A stretch of DNA of 13,252 nt from GW2011-AR5 sp041645025. Its GTDB lineage: Archaea; Aenigmatarchaeota; Aenigmatarchaeia; GW2011-AR5. Positions 1 through 5,100 of this stretch are shown piece after piece. The notes under the pieces are model-generated. The model did no database searches, was not told the DNA's origin, and saw only the letters and a list, made by a program, of their open reading frames with translations. How positions within the stretch are numbered: the first letter of the stretch is position 1; each line of letters begins with the position of its first letter. The position numbers were made by a program, and so were the translations under genes. The DNA is taken from contig JBAZQV010000024.1 of the NCBI GenBank assembly GCA_041645025.1, forward strand, positions 1 to 13,252, written 5' to 3'.

Positions 1-11
1 AAGAAAAAACG

Positions 12-43
12 ATTTTTTGTTTTCTTTTTTCTTTTCCTTTTTT
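12..43 (+). terminator. Poly-T tracts, possible archaeal terminator
   Basis: Five T runs of 4-6 bases are broken only by single C, G or CC. Archaeal RNA polymerase commonly terminates at such oligo-T tracts, so this may end a plus-strand gene lying to the left of the window. No gene end is visible here to confirm it. Confidence 0.3.
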
Positions 44-72
44 AACTATCTAGCTTTTGCTATCTTTTTGAT

Positions 73-95
73 TAAACTTTTTTCTAAAAAGTTTA
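73..95. repeat. Perfect 10-bp inverted repeat (hairpin)
   Basis: The arms TAAACTTTTT (73-82) and AAAAAGTTTA (86-95) are exact reverse complements around the loop TCT. It is A/T-rich, so the stem is weak. It lies between the arms of the wider 9-19 / 122-132 inverted repeat, so the two could nest in one RNA fold. Confidence 0.5.
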
Positions 96-148
96 CTAGA
101 AGCGAGACTAGGTAAGTAAATCAAAAAATCGTGCTATTCAACCTTGGC

Positions 149-195
149 AGTAACTAAGGCTAACCCGCACTCGTCTTTAGCAACAGGACTAAATA
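149..195. repeat. Dispersed intergenic element, copy 1
   Basis: Two blocks match the sequence after the lipoprotein gene: 149-160 against 10121-10132 (11 of 12 bases) and TTTAGCAACAG 176-186 against 10151-10161 (11 of 11), with GCAC shared between them. The spacers are 15 and 18 bases, a difference of exactly three. Only two copies are visible. Its nature (small ORF remnant, RNA element or UTR signal) is unknown. Confidence 0.4.
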
Positions 196-239
196 ACAAA
201 ATTTTTCGAAAAAAGTCAAACCAGCTCATATTTTTCTAC

Positions 240-250
240 CTATATAATAA
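240..250 (+). promoter_or_regulatory. TATA-like box upstream of wHTH antitoxin-like gene
   Basis: CTATATAATAA resembles archaeal box A. Its centre is about 60 bases before the ATG at 307, which would give a leader of about 40 bases. A competing TATA-like string, TTATAAAA, sits inside the palindrome at 289-308, but it is too close to the start codon to serve this ATG. Confidence 0.35.
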
Positions 251-288
251 AACAAGACTGAGCGTTTTTCCCAGGTAGCTTTAAATCC

Positions 289-308
289 ATTATCTTATAA
301 AAGATAAT
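289..308. promoter_or_regulatory. Palindrome over the start codon, candidate operator
   Basis: ATTATCTT (289-296) and AAGATAAT (301-308) are perfect 8-bp inverted arms around ATAA. The right arm reaches into the ATG at 307. AbiEi-type antitoxins are known to bind inverted repeats in their own promoter, and the downstream gene begins with a winged-helix domain, so autoregulation at this site is a reasonable inference. In RNA the hairpin could also cover the start codon. Confidence 0.4.
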
Positions 309-993
309 GATGACAGACATAATAAATCCAGTAACAGCCGCCATAATCAAAGAGGCAAAGGACGGCGATACGATAAGGGAAATAGCAATGAAAACCGGAT
401 TTGCTTACTCTGCGGTATATGGATGGGTAATGGAATTAGCAAAAAATGATATGTTTGAAGTCAAGGATGAGGGCAACAGGAAGCGCATATATGCAAAGCA
501 CACAGCATTGTACAACCAATTCGCAGGCTTGATAAGAGCAGTCAGCGAAGCAGAGCAGGACAAGGCATTCTGGGCATTCGTAAGAAAAACAAAGTTGAAT
601 GTCAGGTTAGCTGGCGGGGCTGCCATATCATTGTGGACGCGCGGAAGCTATATAACAGGCGATTTTTTTGACAGGGTATATATATTGGAAGTCGCGACAA
701 ATGATTCGGATAATTTGAAAAACGAATTGAACAGGCATAAAATAAGCTATACAGAAGGCGACAAAAAAGAAACAAGGCCATTGGTTTTCTTGACCATTAA
801 GAATTTAGGAAAGACTGACGTGCGAAGCACGTCGTTTAGTATCGAAAAAATAGAAGGCATTCCTGTGATGCCGTTGAAGGAATTGGTAGCATGGTGCAAG
901 AAATTGAATTTGGATGCCGTCTTGGAACAATTGGACGCTTTGTATAATTTGGGCTTGAAAACAAAGTATTCTGAGGTGCATACAAATGTCTGA
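307..993 (+). CDS. Winged-helix protein, AbiEi-like putative antitoxin
   Basis: This 228-residue protein probably acts as the DNA-binding antitoxin and repressor of a type IV (AbiE-like) toxin-antitoxin pair. Residues about 21-62 form a winged helix-turn-helix, with the turn around EIAMKTGFAYSAVYGWV and a basic wing ending RKRIY. Residues about 95-130 carry a hydrophobic segment with LAGGAAISLW and FFDRVYILEV, and the C-terminal part has GIPVMPLKELVAW followed by a helical tail. That order, wHTH then an alpha/beta domain, is that of AbiEi-type proteins, but I recognise it mainly from context. ATG 307 is followed directly by a second ATG at 310, so either may be used. No Shine-Dalgarno is visible, and a perfect palindrome covers the start. 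The gene overlaps its partner by 8 bases, which implies translational coupling. The toxin-antitoxin role is inferred. Confidence 0.6.
   Translation: MMTDIINPVTAAIIKEAKDGDTIREIAMKTGFAYSAVYGWVMELAKNDMFEVKDEGNRKRIYAKHTALYNQFAGLIRAVSEAEQDKAFWAFVRKTKLNVRLAGGAAISLWTRGSYITGDFFDRVYILEVATNDSDNLKNELNRHKISYTEGDKKETRPLVFLTIKNLGKTDVRSTSFSIEKIEGIPVMPLKELVAWCKKLNLDAVLEQLDALYNLGLKTKYSEVHTNV
817..833. repeat. 7-bp inverted repeat inside the wHTH gene
   Basis: GACGTGC (817-823) and GCACGTC (827-833) are perfect arms around GAA. It lies in coding sequence. It resembles the hairpin at 6800-6814, which also has an outer GACG...CGTC and a three-purine loop. Confidence 0.4.
973..978 (+). promoter_or_regulatory. 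Shine-Dalgarno for the nucleotidyltransferase
   Basis: GAGGTG ends 7 bases before the ATG at 986 and is a strong match to the archaeal 16S 3' end. It lies inside the upstream coding sequence, fixes the start of the second gene and supports coupled translation. Confidence 0.7.
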
Positions 994-1684
994 TTTTATA
1001 GCTGGTGTGTTATCGAGGGAAAACGAGATCATCCGTCTGATAAAACTACTCTCTGACAGCAAGCTTGACTTCATTGTTGTAGGTGGCTATGCAGTCTCTG
1101 TCCATAAGAAGAGGTTTTCAATGGACCTTGATATTGTTGTTAAGGAGATAGACACAGGCAAGTTCGAGAGCCTGCTGGAAAAAGAGGGCTATATCAGCGG
1201 ATACTCAAAAGAGATAAGCACACTGTACGGCGAAAAGTTCAAGAGGCACGAAAAAAAGATAGACAAGCTGACTGTTAGTATGGATCTACTGATAAATGGT
1301 GTCGTATCAAGATTGACTAGTGGCTCATGGAGTTATGAGCTGCTACTTGAAAATTCCACAAAAAGCACGCTGCAGGGTGTTGAATTCCTTACGCCTGTAA
1401 AGGAACTTCTTGTTGCCATGAAGATGCACTCCGGCAGGTTTTCTGACGTGCGCGATATTGTAGCGCTCTATGAGAATACAAACCAGGTCATTATCCTGAA
1501 ATACGTAAAACGCGGCGACATTAAGAAGCTCAAAGCCGCGCTGCAGAAAGAAATCAAGTTCATGGAAAGCCCTAACTTCAAGGACAGCTTCAAGGGCGTC
1601 TTCGGCTTCCACGTTTACAAGGAAGATGACATCGAAAGCGCCGTAAAGGGCTTGCGGATGCTGCTGAAAAAACTAATTCTATAG
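986..1684 (+). CDS. AbiEii-like nucleotidyltransferase, putative type IV toxin
   Basis: This 232-residue protein has the minimal nucleotidyltransferase fold used by AbiEii/MenT-type toxins, which transfer nucleotides to RNA targets such as tRNA in studied members. Visible motifs are G33-G34 in VVGGYAVSVHKKR, the metal-binding pair D47-L-D49, a third acidic residue D100 in VSMDLLI, and K146 followed by SGRFSDVRD (149-157). The last matches the K...h...R..D..D signature typical of AbiEii. All catalytic positions are intact, so the enzyme looks active. The start is set by GAGGTG 7 bases upstream, and the ATG overlaps the partner's stop codon in ATGTCTGA. The closest alternative is a solitary nucleotidyltransferase of the same superfamily with a housekeeping or antibiotic-modifying role, but pairing with a wHTH protein favours a toxin. 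The substrate cannot be read from sequence. Confidence 0.75.
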   Translation: MSDFIAGVLSRENEIIRLIKLLSDSKLDFIVVGGYAVSVHKKRFSMDLDIVVKEIDTGKFESLLEKEGYISGYSKEISTLYGEKFKRHEKKIDKLTVSMDLLINGVVSRLTSGSWSYELLLENSTKSTLQGVEFLTPVKELLVAMKMHSGRFSDVRDIVALYENTNQVIILKYVKRGDIKKLKAALQKEIKFMESPNFKDSFKGVFGFHVYKEDDIESAVKGLRMLLKKLIL

Positions 1685-1717
1685 ACGCAACGAGATTTAG
1701 CACAAAAACATCATATA

Positions 1718-1741
1718 GCGATGACTTCGCCAGGTCTTTTT
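1718..1741 (+). terminator. Weak hairpin and T5, possible terminator
   Basis: GCGA (1718-1721) pairs with TCGC (1727-1730) around five bases, followed by T5 at 1737-1741, about 50 bases after the nucleotidyltransferase stop. The stem is only 4 bp, so the T tract is the main argument. Confidence 0.3.
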
Positions 1742-1784
1742 CGTATAATTGTCACTTAGTCGTCGCAATATAGCGGCAAAAATA

Positions 1785-1794
1785 ATTATAAATA
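1785..1794 (+). promoter_or_regulatory. TATA box of the small wHTH gene
   Basis: ATTATAAATA is centred about 29 bases before the ATG at 1818, placing the expected transcription start at or just before that ATG. This implies a leaderless mRNA. Confidence 0.5.
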
Positions 1795-1817
1795 CTAGAA
1801 ACAGTAATTTGTATGTG

Positions 1818-2030
1818 ATGCAAGGGGAAAATGTGGTGGAGAAAAGGATTCTCAGCCTTCTTAGCAAGCAAATAATGTCTACATCTCAGGTTGCAAAAAA
1901 ACTTAACATGCGTCGCGAGGTTACATCAGGGTATCTGGAAGCGCTAAGGGACCAGGGCAAGCTTGAGAAAACAAAGGTCGGCAAGTCTAATATTTACAGG
2001 ACAATAAGAGATGAGCAATTAACGAACTGA
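1818..2030 (+). CDS. Small winged helix-turn-helix regulator
   Basis: The 70-residue product is almost entirely one winged helix domain: an N-terminal helix VVEKRILSLLSK, then the helix-turn-helix TSQVAKKLNMRREVTSGYLE, then a basic wing with KLEKTKVGKSNIYR. The length and pattern suit a single-domain archaeal transcription factor of the MarR/ArsR-like wHTH type. The reading frame stays open back to a TTG at 1749, but the start chosen is ATG 1818 because a good TATA box lies about 29 bases upstream and because the domain begins right after it. GTG codons at 1833 and 1836 are less likely alternatives. It sits between the AbiE-like pair and the giant surface gene, with its own promoter. Its target is unknown; the surface gene 80 bases downstream is the nearest candidate. 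Confidence 0.65.
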   Translation: MQGENVVEKRILSLLSKQIMSTSQVAKKLNMRREVTSGYLEALRDQGKLEKTKVGKSNIYRTIRDEQLTN

Positions 2031-2035
2031 AAAAA

Positions 2036-2047
2036 TTATATATATAG
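2036..2047 (+). promoter_or_regulatory. TATA box of the giant surface protein gene
   Basis: TTATATATATAG lies just after the wHTH stop. With initiation about 25 bases on, the mRNA would carry a leader of roughly 40-45 bases before the ATG at 2112. Confidence 0.5.
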
Positions 2048-2068
2048 GGCAAAATAATAAAATGATAT

Positions 2069-2095
2069 TCAGTCTGCTTGTTTTTTATTGACTGA
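2069..2095 (+). promoter_or_regulatory. Leader hairpin candidate next to the Shine-Dalgarno
   Basis: TCAGTC (2069-2074) and GACTGA (2090-2095) are perfect complementary arms around a 15-base T-rich loop. The hairpin would end 4 bases before the Shine-Dalgarno at 2100 and lie within the predicted 5' leader. A six-base stem with a long loop can arise by chance. Confidence 0.25.
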
Positions 2096-2099
2096 CAGC

Positions 2100-2105
2100 G
2101 GAGTG
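2100..2105 (+). promoter_or_regulatory. Shine-Dalgarno of the giant surface protein gene
   Basis: GGAGTG ends 6 bases before the ATG at 2112. It supports that ATG over the in-frame ATG at 2145. Confidence 0.55.
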
Positions 2106-2111
2106 TAAAAG

Positions 2112-5100
2112 ATGGATGCGGGGCAGAAAGGTCTGATGAAAGGTTTAATCAAGACAGGACTAGTTTTCTCAGCAGTACTTGTAGCAGCATTGATGATATT
2201 TTATGTGCTCCCGGTGTTCGCAGGCCCTGGCATAACCCTTACGCGGGTAGCGCCTTCACCAGCAAACGCAAGCAATGTTTCCACAGTTGGAACGCAGGGA
2301 TACTTCTTCGTGAACTTTACAAGCAATGAGTCGTTCGTTTCAATACCTATACTTGAAGTCACTAATGTGTCAACAAGCGGCGTTGGAAGTTTCCCAATGA
2401 CAAGAAACGGCACAGATGCAACAGCTAATTATTCTTCCTTTAACGTAACTGGTCTTGGCAACGGAACATTTGCTTGGAGAATTGCCGGCGTAAACACAAG
2501 CTCGCTTGGCGCTAACCAGACCTTTGGCAACTTTACAGTCACGCTTGGCCAGATTTACAATAAGGTTATAACAAACCCAGGCAGCGGCACGACCACAAAT
2601 GACGTCACCCCAGAGCTAAGGATAAGCGCAAACAGCACGTTCCTGACAAATCTTTCATTAGCGTTTTATACTAGCAAGGCAGGCGTCGTGCAGGCTATAG
2701 TTAATACAACAATTCTCAACGGCACCGAGACTTACTTCAATCTTACAACATTATCAAATGGAACTTATACTGTAACAGCAGAGCTGGGCAACAGCGCAGA
2801 CTTCAAGGTCAACTCAACAGCTATTACGCTTACAGTAAGACATCTCGAAGCAAACGCCTCTGTTAATGTCGCTTCGGTTAATGCCGGCGCCAAGCAAAAT
2901 TACACCTTCACCATAACAAACAACGGCACAGACGACAACACAGATTCCATAGACATGATTAACATAAGCTATTCAGCACCTGGCTATGCTGATCCTGCTG
3001 CTGGTGATATAGTGTGCCCGACTACAACCTCTTTATGGAACCGCTCTGTCGATGGAAATGTAAAATCTATAATATGTTTGCTGCCAGGCCCTGACGACAC
3101 CAAAATAAATCCGGGCGTCTCAAAAACAATTTTAGTGGAGAACTGGTCAGCTACGAATACTGGAGGATTAAAACTGTTCAGCGTAGTTGTAAGAGGCTCG
3201 ATTGGCGGCGGAACAACCACTGTCTCGAATTCGCCTTCAACGAGCGTGTATGGTAACCTTTCAATAACAGGCACGAACAGAGTAGCATCTTATACGAGAC
3301 TGGGTTCAACCAACGTCACAATTATCTCCTTCAACTTCTCCGCTACAGGAGAGCAGGTGAACATTTCTGAAATAATAGTCACAAGGAACGGCACTGTCAC
3401 GAATGCTGACATAGTTTCCGTGGCACTGTACAACAGCACGAAAGAAAATGCCCAGACCTTCAACGAGACAGGCAGGATAGATCCTCTCGCTGTTAACACC
3501 TCAGCACCGGTAAATGGCAGGTATAACTTCTCTAATCTAGGCTTCAACGTGTCCTCAAGCCAGATCTTGATAATCGTATTCAACATAAGCAGCAGCGCAA
3601 CCGGCGGAAATACATTCAACGCGTCCATCGAGGGCGCGGCTGACGTTGTGACAACCGGTGGTGCATCTGCACAGGCTATAACAGAAACATTCGCAACCCA
3701 GCGCTCAAGCAGTTCAACATTGTCCGCACTTTCAATAACAGGCACCAGCAGAGTTGCGTCGACAACAGTAATAGGCACTGGTAATGTTACAATTATTTCA
3801 TTCAACTTCACAGCAACAGGCGAAGCCATGAACATAACCGGCCTGAACATAACGCTTAACGGCACACAGACAACATCTGATATAGTCCGCGTGGGACTGT
3901 ACAACAGCTCTGCTGCAGAAGCTGGTGTTTTAGATGGAAGCGGTGTCAACTATAATTTAATCCAGTGGAACACCTCAGCTCCTCTTAATGGCAGATATAA
4001 CTTCTCCAACATCGGCTTCAACGTATCTGTAGGAACAAACGTCCTGTTGGTCGTAATTAATGTTTCAAGCAGCGCAACCGGCGGACGGACATTCAACGCC
4101 AGCATCGAAGGTGCAGCTGACGTAGTAGCATCAGGCGGGGTATCAGGTTTGTCTGTAACGCCGACCTTCGCAAGCCAGAGATCAGGCAGTTCAACAATTT
4201 ACGGTAACCTTTCCATAACAGGCGCGAGCCGCGTTGCCTCGTACACAAGATTGGGTTCAACCAACGTAACAGTTATATCCTTCAACTTCACCGCAACAGG
4301 CGAGCAGATGAACATCTCCCAGATAACAATTACAAGAACTGGAACAGTATCAGACGCTGACGTAGTTTCTGTTGCATTGTACAACAGTACGCGTGCAGAA
4401 GCAGGCATATTCAACGGCACAGATGCTTATGACCTGATACGGTGGAACACCTCAGTGCCAAGCAGCGGCGCATACACGTTCTCCAGCCTAGGCTTTAACG
4501 TATCATCAGGAACGACAAACGTCCTGCTTGTTGTAATTAATGTTTCAAGCACAGCAACCGGCGGCGGCGTGTTCGGCGCAGGCATTACAAGCGCTGCCAG
4601 CGTGACAACAACAAGCGGCGCGTCAGGACAGTCCATAACCGAGACGCTTGCAACGCAGATATCAGGGAACTCGACACTATCAGCGCTTGCTGTCACAGGC
4701 GGCACATTAGCGCCTTCAACAATTTCCGTCGGACAGAGCGCAAAAGGATTCCTTAATCTGACGTTTGCTGCAACCGGCGAGACCATGAACATAACAAGCA
4801 TTAACATTACATTAACCGGCAACGGCACAGCCCTGAACCTGTCAAACGTAAGGATATACAGGGATGAAGCAACTGCGCCTGGTCGCTTTGATTCATCAGA
4901 CACGCTCATCTCAATAGGAGCATTCAATGGCAACTCTGTTCAATTGAACCTGACGCCGAACATATACAATGTTTCAATATCGATAGGTACAACGGTATTC
5001 TTTGTTACTTACAACGTTTCAGCAATAGCCCTCAACGGCTCGACTGTTGGCGCGCAGATGACACCAAGTGGCTTGGCAGCAGTTGGAAATACATCGGGGC

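Larger units (their letters stand above)
1..306. other. AT-rich intergenic region with inverted repeats
   Basis: No convincing protein gene fills this stretch. It holds a run of T tracts (about 12-43), a perfect 10-bp inverted repeat with a 3-base loop (73-82 / 86-95), a second perfect 11-bp inverted repeat whose arms lie far apart (9-19 and 122-132), a 12-bp palindrome TTTTTCGAAAAA (202-213), one copy of a short dispersed sequence (149-195) and a TATA-like box (240-250). On the minus strand there is a 31-codon ORF from ATG at 229 to TAG at 134, followed by a T6 tract (plus-strand A6 at 123-128). It could be a tiny gene but is not called because its start lacks a well-placed promoter. Confidence 0.6.

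Noticed and set aside
130..200. tRNA or C/D-box RNA in the left intergenic region
   Set aside because: No cloverleaf, no CCA-type acceptor stem pairing and no proper C/D box pairs were found.
134..229. 31-codon minus-strand ORF as a called gene
   Set aside because: It has an ATG, a stop and a following T6 tract, but the TATA-like sequence is only about 16 bases upstream and the Shine-Dalgarno is poor. It is kept as part of a finding, not a CDS.
1749..1817. TTG 1749 as start of the small wHTH gene
   Set aside because: The TATA box at 1785-1794 lies inside this extension, so an mRNA from that promoter could not include it; the extra 23 residues are not part of the domain.
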